The notes under the pieces were generated by a model. It did not search any database. It saw only the letters and a list, made by a program, of their open reading frames with translations, and was not told where the DNA came from. Made by a program: the position numbers and the translations under genes. Shown here in pieces: positions 1-7,010 of a DNA stretch of 8,725 bases; position 1 is the stretch's first letter, and each line of letters starts with the position of its first letter. This stretch comes from an uncultured Acidimicrobiaceae bacterium (GTDB taxonomy: Bacteria; Actinomycetota; Acidimicrobiia; Acidimicrobiales; Ilumatobacteraceae): assembly GCA_903919215.1 (NCBI GenBank), contig CAIXHI010000384.1, forward strand, positions 1 through 8,725, in the 5' to 3' direction.

Positions 1-1125
1 GGCGCAGGGTTCGGCCTCGAGCACCCGCTGTGCTTCCAGAAGCCCGGCCTCGAGCCCAAGGAGAACGTGACGTTCTACCGCTCGAACGCGTTCGAGACTG
101 TGGCCGAGGAAAGCCGCGCCGTGCGCGAACGCGTCGGCTTCAGCGAAGCCTCCAACTTCGCCAAGTACAAGGTCAGCGGCAAGGGTTCGGCGGCATGGCT
201 GCAAAGCCTGTTCACCAACTCGCTGCCCAGGATCGGACGTACGAACCTGACTGCAATGCTGAACCCCCAAGGTCGCATCGAGGGCGAGTTCTCCGTCTCA
301 CGGATCGGCGAGGACGAGTTCTTCCTGTTCGGCTCACAGGCTGCCGAGGTCCACCACCCGCGTTGGTTCCTGGCGCACCTTCCCGAGCAGACCGAGATCC
401 GCTTCGAGGTCCTGTCGTTGTCGATGGTCGGTCTCACACTCGCCGGACCGCGCTCGCGCGATCTCCTGCAGCAACTCACCGACACCTCGCTGGCAACCAA
501 GGACTTTCCGTACATGGCCTTCCGCAAAGTGGACATCGGCCTGGCACCCGTGTGGTTGTCGCGCCTGCCCTACTCCGGCGATCTCGGTTACGAGATGTGG
601 ATGGCCCCCGAGTACCAGCGCTACCTGTTCGACCTCATCTGGGATGCGGGCAAGGAATTCGACATGCGCCTGTTCGGATTCCGTGCGCTGATCACGATGC
701 GCCTGGAAAAGAACTTCGGCACCTGGTTCCGCGAGTACCGTCCGATCTACACCCCGCTCGAAGCTGGTATGGATCGCTCGCTGAAGTTCGACCACGAGTT
801 CATCGGGCGCGCCGCGGTCGAGGCCGAGATCGCCGCTGGCGGCCCGAAGCGCAAGTTGGTCATGTTCGAGGTCGACGTCGACCCCGAGGCACCGGCCGAT
901 GTGTTGGGCGACGAACCCGTATGGCACAACGGTGAAGTCGTGGGTTGGGTCACCTCAGGTGGCTACGCGCACTACTCCGGCGTATCGCTCGCGCTGGGCT
1001 ACATCCCCGCTGAACTCACCGCCGAGACGTCCGGTTTCGAGATCGAGATCATCGGTCGCCGTCGCCCGGCGGTCATCCGCCACGACGCGGTACTCGACCC
1101 AGAGGGTCTCCGTATGCGTGCCTAA
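1..1125 (+). CDS. Dimethylglycine/sarcosine dehydrogenase-like protein, C-terminal part (GcvT-type folate domain); 5' end outside window
   Basis: The frame is open from base 1 to a TAA at 1123-1125, giving 374 visible residues with no start, so this is the tail of a longer protein. Family members are about 800 residues: an FAD oxidoreductase domain, a central domain, then a GcvT-like domain that captures the released carbon as 5,10-methylene-THF. Residues 1-25 look like the end of the central region. The GcvT catalytic domain follows at about 25-255 and the C-terminal barrel at about 262-365. Visible family motifs are NPQGRIEGEFSV (88-99), YSGDLGYE (191-198), RLEKNF (234-239), TPLEAGM (251-257) and TSGGY (318-322). 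From memory, the glutamate at E96 matches mammalian dimethylglycine dehydrogenase (AELTV) rather than sarcosine dehydrogenase, which has Asp there. I infer an N-methyl amino acid substrate; the FAD part that would settle it is missing. An internal ATG at 502 or GTG at 67 is not a credible start. Confidence 0.85.
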   Translation, partial: GAGFGLEHPLCFQKPGLEPKENVTFYRSNAFETVAEESRAVRERVGFSEASNFAKYKVSGKGSAAWLQSLFTNSLPRIGRTNLTAMLNPQGRIEGEFSVSRIGEDEFFLFGSQAAEVHHPRWFLAHLPEQTEIRFEVLSLSMVGLTLAGPRSRDLLQQLTDTSLATKDFPYMAFRKVDIGLAPVWLSRLPYSGDLGYEMWMAPEYQRYLFDLIWDAGKEFDMRLFGFRALITMRLEKNFGTWFREYRPIYTPLEAGMDRSLKFDHEFIGRAAVEAEIAAGGPKRKLVMFEVDVDPEAPADVLGDEPVWHNGEVVGWVTSGGYAHYSGVSLALGYIPAELTAETSGFEIEIIGRRRPAVIRHDAVLDPEGLRMRA

Positions 1126-1160
1126 CACGCATGAGTTCTGCTCATGTATGGGAGATTCCT

Positions 1161-1186
1161 ATTCATGGTGCGGTCGTACCGTGAAT
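1161..1186. promoter_or_regulatory. 26-bp imperfect palindrome, candidate operator or stem-loop upstream of importer operon
   Basis: The outer arms ATTCATGGT (1161-1169) and ACCGTGAAT (1178-1186) pair over 9 positions with one G-T wobble. Extending to the centre, 10 of 13 half-site positions are symmetric. It ends 6 bases before a plausible -35 box, which suits a transcription factor site. It could also be an RNA hairpin ending the upstream transcript, but no T-run follows it. The symmetry is seen directly; the operator role is inferred. Confidence 0.4.
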
Positions 1187-1192
1187 CGGTCA

Positions 1193-1221
1193 TTGTCTGC
1201 CCCGTATCGGCGTGCTACGTT
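1193..1221 (+). promoter_or_regulatory. Candidate sigma-70-type promoter for the importer operon
   Basis: A -35-like TTGTCT (1193-1198; 4 of 6 consensus) lies 17 bases before TACGTT (1216-1221), which fits the TAnnnT -10 form common in Actinobacteria and is preceded by TG at 1213-1214 (extended -10). Transcription would begin near 1228 and give a leader of roughly 110 nt. It is the best-spaced pair I saw in this gap, but such matches are common by chance. Confidence 0.35.
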
Positions 1222-1292
1222 CAGCAAATCTCACCTGGTCAGATTCGTTGTGCGCATGCATTGCGAGTCGACGGGCGAGTGAACTGGCATGG

Positions 1293-1316
1293 GGCGCAGT
1301 CTGCAAGACTTGCGCC
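1293..1316 (+). promoter_or_regulatory. Stem-loop in the 5' leader of the substrate-binding protein gene
   Basis: GGCGCAGTCT (1293-1302) pairs with AGACTTGCGCC (1306-1316) around a 3-base loop (GCA), with a single unpaired A as a bulge. The stem is about 10 bp and GC-rich. It ends 12 bases before the ribosome binding site, so it leaves the site open while close enough to affect translation initiation or 5' mRNA stability. There is no T-run, so it is not an intrinsic terminator. I cannot match it to a known riboswitch class. Confidence 0.4.
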
Positions 1317-1328
1317 ACCACTGAGCAA

Positions 1329-1333
1329 GGGGG
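1329..1333 (+). promoter_or_regulatory. Strong ribosome binding site fixing the start of the substrate-binding protein
   Basis: GGGGG preceded by AA lies 4 bases before the ATG at 1338. The frame stays open upstream to 1212, but no comparable site precedes those codons, and the signal peptide begins sensibly at 1338. Confidence 0.7.
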
Positions 1334-1337
1334 ATTC

Positions 1338-3080
1338 ATGACCAACAAGGACTTCCGGCGGATTGACGCCATCCGGAGCAACCAAGGGCCGGTCGCCAAC
1401 CACGTGATCGACGAGTTCATCGCGGGACGTTTGTCCCGCCGCTCGTTCATCAGCCGTGGAACGATCATCGGTCTCTCGGTTCCTACGATCGGCGCACTCA
1501 TCGCTGCCTGCAGCGATGACAAGACGACCGCAACCACCACGAGTGGCGCCCCAGGGGACAGCACCGCACCCACCACACCCGCCACCAAGGGCGGCACGCT
1601 GAAGATCGCTGGCTTCGTGCCGTCGTCCGCTTCTGCGCTGCTCGACCCGGTGGCAGTGAACGACGGTCCCGGCCTCACCCTGCTCAGCCAGGTTGGTCAG
1701 TTCCTCACCATCTCGAAGGCCGACCTGACCCTCGCCGGTTCGCTCGCCACCGAGTGGACGCCGAATGCCGATGCCTCCGAGTGGACCTTCAAGCTCAACC
1801 CGGCCGCCAAGTTCAGCGACGGTTCGCCCGTTACTGCCGACGACGTGGTTGCCAGCATCGAGCGTTTGATCAACCCCGACAACAAGTCGAACTCGCTGTC
1901 GGCGTTCGCCACCGGCAAGCTGTCACCCGGCGGAGTCAGCGCCAAGGATGCCGGCACCGTGGTGTTCAAGCTGAACGGTCCGATGGGCAACTTCCCGTAC
2001 ATCGTGTCCAGCGACAACTACAACTCGATCATCCTGCCGAAGTCGGTCACCGATACGACCAACTTCGCCAAGGACGTCATCGCTGGCAAGATCGCCACGT
2101 CGGGTCCCTGGACGATCGCCAAGTACGACGCCACCATGGGCATCACCTACGCCCCGAACCCCAACTACTGGGGCAGCCTGAACCTCGAAGGCCTCGAGTA
2201 CGTCTTCTACAGCGACGCCACGGCTGCGACGGCCGGCTTCGACTCCGGTGAGATCGACGCCCTCGTCAAGTTCGAGGTCGCCGACGGCGCTTCGTTGTTC
2301 GACAACCCGGACGTCAACGTCTACGAACTCGCCTCCACGAACCACCGCCAGATCCACCTGCGCTGCTCGGAAGGCCCGTTCGCGGACAAGCGCATCCGTC
2401 AGGCCATGGCCATGTCGATCGACCGTCAGAAGGTGATCGACAGCCTGTTCACCGGCAAGGCGTCCATCGCCAACGACACGCCGTTCTTCGACGTCTACCC
2501 GTCGTCGGGTACCCGTCCGGACAGCAAGTTCGACATCGACAAGGCCAAGGCCCTCGTCGCCGAGGCTGGCGGCGGCTTCGACGTCGACATGTACGGCATC
2601 ACCTACTACGAGGCCCCCGACCTGGCCGTGCTCATCCAGAGCGCTGCCAAGGCGATCGGCATCAACATCAACATCAAGCTCCAGGACGACTACTACGACA
2701 AGAACTGGGTGCGTACGTACGACCCCAGCGTCCCCGGCTCCAACATCGGTATCACCGACTACGGCCACCGCGGCGTCCCCGACGTGTACCTCAACGCTCC
2801 GCTGCGCACGTTCAAGAGCCTCGACGACGGTGCCGGCGTGTGGAACTCGGCCGAGTTCGCCAACGCCGACTACGACGCTGCGGTCGACACCTACTCGTCG
2901 GCAGCAGACCTGCAGAGTCAGCAGAAGGCCGCTGAGACGATCCAGGGCATCCTGCAGGACGAGGTGCCGATGTTGATCCCGTTCAACATCAACTACCTCG
3001 CAGCGACGAAGGCCAACGTCACCGGAGTCGAGGTCACCGCCATGGGTCACTTCTTCACCGACAAGGTCTCGAAGGCCTGA
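1338..3080 (+). CDS. ABC importer substrate-binding lipoprotein, family 5 (peptide/opine/nickel class)
   Basis: 580-residue extracytoplasmic binding protein that delivers a substrate to the permeases encoded downstream. The N-terminus has a long charged region, then SRRSFI (33-38), close to the Tat consensus, a hydrophobic stretch (43-57) and a lipobox ending in Cys58 (IAAC). It is therefore probably a Tat-exported, lipid-anchored protein. A Ser/Thr/Pro-rich linker (about 59-85) follows, then the family 5 fold beginning GGTLKIA. Family features include WTFKLNPAAKFSDGSPVTADDV, GPWTIAKYD, NPNYWG and FADKRIRQAMAMSID. Length fits the family (500-600). Near the C-terminus, where many relatives have a W-D-PDP-type motif, it has DYGHRGVPDVYL, which may mark a subgroup with a distinct ligand. 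ATG at 1338 is chosen for its strong ribosome binding site. The gene is first in the operon, 9 bases before the first permease and in the same frame. The ligand is unknown; peptide and N-methylated amino acid are both open. Confidence 0.92.
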   Translation: MTNKDFRRIDAIRSNQGPVANHVIDEFIAGRLSRRSFISRGTIIGLSVPTIGALIAACSDDKTTATTTSGAPGDSTAPTTPATKGGTLKIAGFVPSSASALLDPVAVNDGPGLTLLSQVGQFLTISKADLTLAGSLATEWTPNADASEWTFKLNPAAKFSDGSPVTADDVVASIERLINPDNKSNSLSAFATGKLSPGGVSAKDAGTVVFKLNGPMGNFPYIVSSDNYNSIILPKSVTDTTNFAKDVIAGKIATSGPWTIAKYDATMGITYAPNPNYWGSLNLEGLEYVFYSDATAATAGFDSGEIDALVKFEVADGASLFDNPDVNVYELASTNHRQIHLRCSEGPFADKRIRQAMAMSIDRQKVIDSLFTGKASIANDTPFFDVYPSSGTRPDSKFDIDKAKALVAEAGGGFDVDMYGITYYEAPDLAVLIQSAAKAIGININIKLQDDYYDKNWVRTYDPSVPGSNIGITDYGHRGVPDVYLNAPLRTFKSLDDGAGVWNSAEFANADYDAAVDTYSSAADLQSQQKAAETIQGILQDEVPMLIPFNINYLAATKANVTGVEVTAMGHFFTDKVSKA

Positions 3081-3089
3081 GTAGAACTA

Positions 3090-4037
3090 ATGGCTCGCTA
3101 CGTTCTCCGGCGGTTCGGCCTCGCGGTCATCACGTTGTTCATTCTGAGCATCGTGGTGTTCACCGTGTCGGCCGTGCTGCCGGGGAGCGTCGGCCGAGCC
3201 ATCCTCGGCCCGTTCGCAGACAAGCGATCGGTCGACCAACTGAACAATGAGCTCGGCGTCAACGGGCCACTTCTCAATCGCTACTTCCGCTGGGCGTCGC
3301 ATGCCATTCGCGGCGACTTCGGTAACTCCTACAAGTACAAGTCGCCGGTGATGGACTTCGTGTCCAAGTCGCTGACTTCATCACTCAAACTCGCCCTGCT
3401 CACGCTGGTCATCGTGGTGCCGCTGGGCGTCATTGGCGGCACCATCGCCGCACTGCGCCAGGGCAAGGCACTCGACCGCATCATCACCATCACCGGACTC
3501 AGCCTGGCGGTCACACCCGAGTTCGTCATCGGCATCGTGATGATCCTGCTCTTCGCTGTGAAGCTCGGTTGGTTGCCCTCCGGTGGCACCCCCAAGGGCG
3601 CGATCCTCGACCAACTGAAGGTGATGCTGCTCCCTGCCCTCACGCTCACCGCGATTCTGTTCGGCTACTTATCTCGAATGGCGCGCGCTGGCGCCATCGA
3701 GGCACTGAACTCCGATTACACGCGCACCGCCACCCTCAAGGGTCTGCCCCGGCATGTGGTGCTGCGCCGTCATGTGATGCGCAACTCACTGCTCCCCACA
3801 ATCGCCGTCATCGCCAGCCAGATGAGCTACCTCCTCGGCGGGCTGTTGGTCACCGAGACGCTGTTCAACTATCGCGGGCTCGGTCTGCTGGTCGCTGACG
3901 CCGCACGAGGGAAGGACATCCCGATGCTCATGGGGGCGGTCTTCATTGTCGGCGCGTTAGCGATGATGATGTCGCTGCTCGCCGACCTACTGATCGCCTG
4001 GTTGAATCCTCGTGTCCGCCTTGGAGCCAAGCAATGA
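3090..4037 (+). CDS. ABC importer permease, DppB/OppB type
   Basis: 315-residue inner-membrane subunit forming half of the transport channel. It has the usual six-segment plan: hydrophobic stretches at about 10-30, 98-122, 133-158, 178-197, 236-257 and 280-304. The long loop after the first segment carries GDFGNS (75-80), matching the GDLGxS motif of DppB relatives. The EAA-type ATPase-contact loop is at about 202-235 (SDYTRTATLKGL ... RHVMRNSLLP). ATG at 3090 is the first possible start after the TGA of the binding-protein gene in the same frame. Its ribosome binding site is weak, suggesting translational coupling. It ends in a 4-base ATGA overlap with the next permease. Two TTA leucine codons (3669 and 3957) stand out against the GC-rich codon use of the neighbours. 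Pairing with a C-type permease and a dual ATPase makes the class secure; the substrate is not. Confidence 0.93.
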   Translation: MARYVLRRFGLAVITLFILSIVVFTVSAVLPGSVGRAILGPFADKRSVDQLNNELGVNGPLLNRYFRWASHAIRGDFGNSYKYKSPVMDFVSKSLTSSLKLALLTLVIVVPLGVIGGTIAALRQGKALDRIITITGLSLAVTPEFVIGIVMILLFAVKLGWLPSGGTPKGAILDQLKVMLLPALTLTAILFGYLSRMARAGAIEALNSDYTRTATLKGLPRHVVLRRHVMRNSLLPTIAVIASQMSYLLGGLLVTETLFNYRGLGLLVADAARGKDIPMLMGAVFIVGALAMMMSLLADLLIAWLNPRVRLGAKQ

Positions 4038-4924
4038 CCGACGCTCCCGAAGCAGGCACACCGCACGCTGGTCCGGCCACCAGCAGCAAGGACATCCGCA
4101 AGGAGCTCCGCGGTCTGCTGTACCGGTCGAAGACGTTCATCGTCGGCATGCTGATCCTGGCCTTCTGGGTGTTCTGCGCGATCGCTCCGGGTGTGGTCGC
4201 ACGCCAAGACCCGGCCGCCATCGAGCCGGCATCGAAGTGGATTCATCCGTTCTTCAAGGACGGTCACTTCATCGGCACTGATCGCCGGGGCGCCGACGTG
4301 TTCAGCCGTGTCATCCACGGCGCACGCGAGATCATGATCATCGCCCCGGCCGCCACCATCGTCGGCACCGTGGTGGGCGTGGTGTTGGGGTTGGCGATGG
4401 GCTACTTCCGTGGTCCGCTCGACGACATCCTCAGCCGCGTCATCGAAGCGCTGATGAGCCTGCCGGTCATCCTGGTCACCCTGCTGGCGCTCACTGCGCT
4501 GACCGGTGGCCGACTCACCATCATCCTGCTCATCGGCTTCCTGTTCGGCCCGATCATTGCCCGTACCGTGCGCGCTGCCGTGCTCACCGAACGCAACCTC
4601 GACTACGTGCGCGCAGCCGAACTGCGCGGCGAGCGAGCCTCGTACATCATGTTCGCGGAGATCCTGCCGAACGTGTTCGGCCCGATCGTCGTCGAGTTCA
4701 CCGTGCGTCTCGGCTACGCCGTGTTCACCATGGCTGGCCTGGCCTTCCTGGGCTTCGGTACCCAACCCGGGTCGCCCGACTGGGGACGCAGCATCTTCGA
4801 GGAACGCTCCAGTTTGCTCAGCGACGTGTGGTGGCCGTCGATGATGCCGGCACTGGCACTCGCTTCCCTCGTAGTGGCCATCAACATGGTGGCCGATGCC
4901 ATCCAGGGAATGATCGACCGATGA
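4034..4924 (+). CDS. ABC importer permease, DppC/OppC type
   Basis: 296-residue partner permease. A hydrophilic N-terminal tail of about 30 residues precedes the first membrane segment (34-54), as in OppC proteins with their N-terminal domain. Then comes the diagnostic GTDRRGADVFSR (81-92), matching GTDxxGxDxxSR. Further hydrophobic segments lie at about 101-124, 138-158, 161-180, 214-238 and 268-290. The EAA loop runs about 187-219 (LDYVRAAELRGE ... EILPN), and FLGFGTQPGSPDWG (238-251) is the usual C-terminal signature. The start ATG at 4034 overlaps the previous stop (ATGA). The stop at 4922-4924 overlaps the ATG of the ATPase gene the same way, so the three products are probably made at coupled ratios. 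No truncation or missing motif is evident. Confidence 0.94.
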   Translation: MTDAPEAGTPHAGPATSSKDIRKELRGLLYRSKTFIVGMLILAFWVFCAIAPGVVARQDPAAIEPASKWIHPFFKDGHFIGTDRRGADVFSRVIHGAREIMIIAPAATIVGTVVGVVLGLAMGYFRGPLDDILSRVIEALMSLPVILVTLLALTALTGGRLTIILLIGFLFGPIIARTVRAAVLTERNLDYVRAAELRGERASYIMFAEILPNVFGPIVVEFTVRLGYAVFTMAGLAFLGFGTQPGSPDWGRSIFEERSSLLSDVWWPSMMPALALASLVVAINMVADAIQGMIDR

Positions 4925-6933
4925 GCACACCTGCCCTGGAGTTCAACGATCTGCAACTGGCGTACATGGTGCGCGGTCAGGCGCGCGAGGTGCTGCGCGG
5001 GGTCTCCTTCGCGGTGCAGCCGGGCGAGACGTACGGGCTCGTCGGCGAGAGTGGCTGCGGCAAGTCCACCGCCGCCTATACCGCGGTGCGCTACTTGCCC
5101 ACCAACGCTCGCATTCTCGGCGGCGATGTGCATCTCGCCGGACGCGACATTCTCTCGCTCGACAAGAAGGAACTGCAGAACCTGCGGGCCAACGACGTGT
5201 CGATCGTCTACCAAGATCCGGGTCAGGCGCTGAACCCCACGATCAAGGTCGGTCTGCAACTGATGGAGGCCTATCAGCTCCTGGGCCAGAGCAAGCACGA
5301 CGCGCTGACCAACTCGCGCGAAATCTTGCGCAAGGTGCAGATCGCCGATCCCGAGTCGGTACTCGGCCGCTACCCACACCAGTTGTCGGGCGGTATGCAA
5401 CAACGTGTCGTCATCGCCATGGCGCTCGCCTGCAACCCGCAGTTGATCATCCTCGACGAACCCACCACCGGCCTCGATGCGACGGTGGAGGCCGAGGTGC
5501 TCGATCTGATCCGCGGCTTGCGCGACGAGTTCGGCACCTCCGTGTTGTTCATCTCGCACAACCTCGGCGCGATCCGCGCGATGTGCGACCGGGTCGGCGT
5601 GCTCTACGCCGGCAAGCTGGTCGAAGAAGGCCGAGCCCAGGACGTTTTCGACAATCCGCAGCACCCGTACACGGTCGGTCTGCTGCGGTGTCTCCCCCGC
5701 CACGGCTCGCGCAAGAGCGCTCAGCGGCTGGAGACGATCCCCGGTTTCCAGCCACTGCTCGGAGCCCCGCTGCCGGCCTGCGTGTTCGTCGACCGTTGCC
5801 CGTTGGCCACTGACAAGTGCCGCGAGGTAGCACCTCAGTGGACCCAACTCGGTGACCGCAAGGTGCGCTGCCACCACGTCGACCGAGTGCATGAACTCGT
5901 CAGCTCGGCTCTCCCCGAGGGCACCCCGAGCACAGTCGATCGTTCGAGTACGCCAATGCTCGTGCTCGACGGCGTCAGCAAGACCTTCCACCAAGGTGGC
6001 CAGGCAATCAAGGCTGTGCGCGATGTCTCGCTGGAACTGTTCGCCGGAGAGACACTGGGCCTCGTGGGCGAGTCCGGTAGCGGCAAGACCACCCTGGCGC
6101 ACACGGTGCTCGGAATCCATGCACCCGATCAGGCCAACACCATCACGTTCGACGGCAAGAACCTGAAGCCGGGTACCCGCAAGCGACCCGCCGACCAAGT
6201 TCGTGGCATCCAGATCATCTTCCAGAACCCCGACTCGGCGCTGAACCGCCGACACTCGGTGCGCCGCATCATCGGCCGCAGTTTGCGTCGCCTCGCACAA
6301 CTGCCGCACTCCGAGGTCGACGGGGCACTGCAAGAGATCACTGCCTCGGTGCGGCTCACAGAACGCCACCTCGACATGCGCCCGTCGCAACTCTCCGGCG
6401 GCCTGAAGCAACGTGTGGCCATCGCCCGCGCGTTTGCCGGCCACCCGCGCATCGTCGTGTGCGATGAGCCCACGTCGTCGCTCGATGTGTCGGTACAGGC
6501 GGCAATCCTCAACCTGCTCGGCGATCTGCAACACGATCGCGACACCAGCTACCTGTTCATCTCTCACGATCTGCGCGTGGTGCGCTACCTCTCCGATCGA
6601 ATCGCGGTGCTGTACCTCGGTCGCATCATGGAACTCGGCCCTGCCGAGCGGGTGTTCGACGGACCGCACCACCCCTATACCGAGGCCTTGCTGTCCGCTG
6701 CTCCGTCGGTCGATGGCGACACACGAGAGCGCATCCGTCTCGACGGCGAAATCCCGAGTGCCGTGAACCAGCCCAGTGGTTGTGTGTTCCACACCCGTTG
6801 TCAGCGCCGCCTCGAGGGCGACCTGTGTTCCACCGTCGAACCGCCGCTGACCCCCACCCCGGACGGTGGCGTGATCCGCTGCCACATCCCCTTCGATCAA
6901 CTCGGCGGACAGCCGGTCGCGCTTCGTAGCTGA
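4921..6933 (+). CDS. ABC importer ATPase with two fused nucleotide-binding domains (DppD-DppF type)
   Basis: 670-residue cytoplasmic ATPase carrying both motor domains in one chain. Domain 1: Walker A GESGCGKST (42-50), Q-loop Q98, signature LSGGMQQR (155-162), Walker B LIILDEP (175-181; Glu180 catalytic) and switch His213. Domain 2: Walker A GESGSGKTT (383-391), Q435, signature LSGGLKQR (491-498), Walker B IVVCDEP (511-517; Glu516) and His549. All catalytic residues are present, so both ATP sites should be competent. Each domain ends in an oligopeptide-type C-terminal extension with four cysteines: 287, 293, 300, 317 and 621, 627, 636, 654. Related transporters are reported to bind an iron-sulfur cluster in this extension; that is knowledge of relatives and not shown here. 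ATG at 4921 overlaps the permease stop (ATGA). The frame stays open upstream to 4828, but that part lies inside the permease gene. The fused architecture resembles mycobacterial OppD. Confidence 0.95.
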   Translation: MSTPALEFNDLQLAYMVRGQAREVLRGVSFAVQPGETYGLVGESGCGKSTAAYTAVRYLPTNARILGGDVHLAGRDILSLDKKELQNLRANDVSIVYQDPGQALNPTIKVGLQLMEAYQLLGQSKHDALTNSREILRKVQIADPESVLGRYPHQLSGGMQQRVVIAMALACNPQLIILDEPTTGLDATVEAEVLDLIRGLRDEFGTSVLFISHNLGAIRAMCDRVGVLYAGKLVEEGRAQDVFDNPQHPYTVGLLRCLPRHGSRKSAQRLETIPGFQPLLGAPLPACVFVDRCPLATDKCREVAPQWTQLGDRKVRCHHVDRVHELVSSALPEGTPSTVDRSSTPMLVLDGVSKTFHQGGQAIKAVRDVSLELFAGETLGLVGESGSGKTTLAHTVLGIHAPDQANTITFDGKNLKPGTRKRPADQVRGIQIIFQNPDSALNRRHSVRRIIGRSLRRLAQLPHSEVDGALQEITASVRLTERHLDMRPSQLSGGLKQRVAIARAFAGHPRIVVCDEPTSSLDVSVQAAILNLLGDLQHDRDTSYLFISHDLRVVRYLSDRIAVLYLGRIMELGPAERVFDGPHHPYTEALLSAAPSVDGDTRERIRLDGEIPSAVNQPSGCVFHTRCQRRLEGDLCSTVEPPLTPTPDGGVIRCHIPFDQLGGQPVALRS

Positions 6934-6934
6934 C

Positions 6935-6957
6935 CCACGATTTGTTCCACATCGTGG
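6935..6957. repeat. 7-bp perfect inverted repeat after the importer operon
   Basis: CCACGAT (6935-6941) and ATCGTGG (6951-6957) flank a 9-base spacer, starting just after the operon stop codon. It could act as a weak terminator or RNA-stabilising hairpin for the importer transcript, or as an operator for fhs. A T-run is absent, so a classical intrinsic terminator is not supported. Confidence 0.35.
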
Positions 6958-6968
6958 ACAGGTTCCAC
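6944..6968. repeat. Direct repeat GTTCCAC upstream of fhs
   Basis: GTTCCAC occurs at 6944-6950 and again at 6962-6968, an 18-bp period. A partly complementary GTGGACA sits between them (6954-6960). The cluster is just upstream of the possible -10 box of fhs and is compatible with a protein-binding site. The repeats are seen directly; the function is a guess. Confidence 0.3.
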
Positions 6969-6984
6969 TAGACGGAATCGATCG

Positions 6985-6990
6985 TGTAAT
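6985..6990 (+). promoter_or_regulatory. Candidate -10 box for fhs
   Basis: TGTAAT matches TATAAT at 5 of 6 positions. The best-placed upstream hexamer (TTCCAC, 6963-6968) is a poor -35. A transcript would begin near 6997, which leaves almost no leader for an ATG at 7003 and agrees with the GTG start at 7021. Read-through from the importer operon is an alternative. Confidence 0.3.
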
Positions 6991-7010
6991 GTGGCGTAAT
7001 TCATGTCACA

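Noticed and set aside
1..1125. DMSP demethylase (DmdA) or glycine cleavage T-protein as identity of the first gene
   Set aside because: Both share the GcvT fold, but the frame continues upstream of the GcvT domain into what looks like the oxidoreductase central region, and the motifs fit dimethylglycine dehydrogenase better. T-protein and DmdA start at or near the GcvT domain.
1130..1146. CATGAG...CTCATG inverted repeat just after the dehydrogenase stop, as a terminator
   Set aside because: The stem is only 6 bp, AT-containing, and followed by no T-run. It is too weak to call.
1144..1341. A 65-residue + strand open frame filling the intergenic region, whose stop overlaps the ATG of the binding-protein gene (ATGA)
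   Set aside because: The overlap resembles the operon junctions, but the frame runs through the palindrome and promoter candidates, its ATG at 1144 lacks a ribosome binding site, and the peptide is unrecognisable. A leader peptide remains possible but unsupported.
1923..3050. A 375-residue minus-strand open frame opposite the binding-protein gene (a similar 353-residue one lies at 3869-4930)
   Set aside because: Composition is dominated by Val, Asp, Gly and Arg without a domain, and the + strand genes are certain. These are antisense shadows.
4714..6900. A 728-residue open frame on the minus strand opposite the ATPase gene
   Set aside because: It mirrors a fully recognisable ATPase gene. 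Its product is rich in Arg, His, Val, Asp and Gly and has no recognisable motif, as expected from the antisense of GC-rich codons.
7003..7005. ATG at 7003 as the start of fhs
   Set aside because: It lacks a ribosome binding site and would begin almost at the predicted transcript start. GTG at 7021 has a strong site and matches the family's usual N-terminus.
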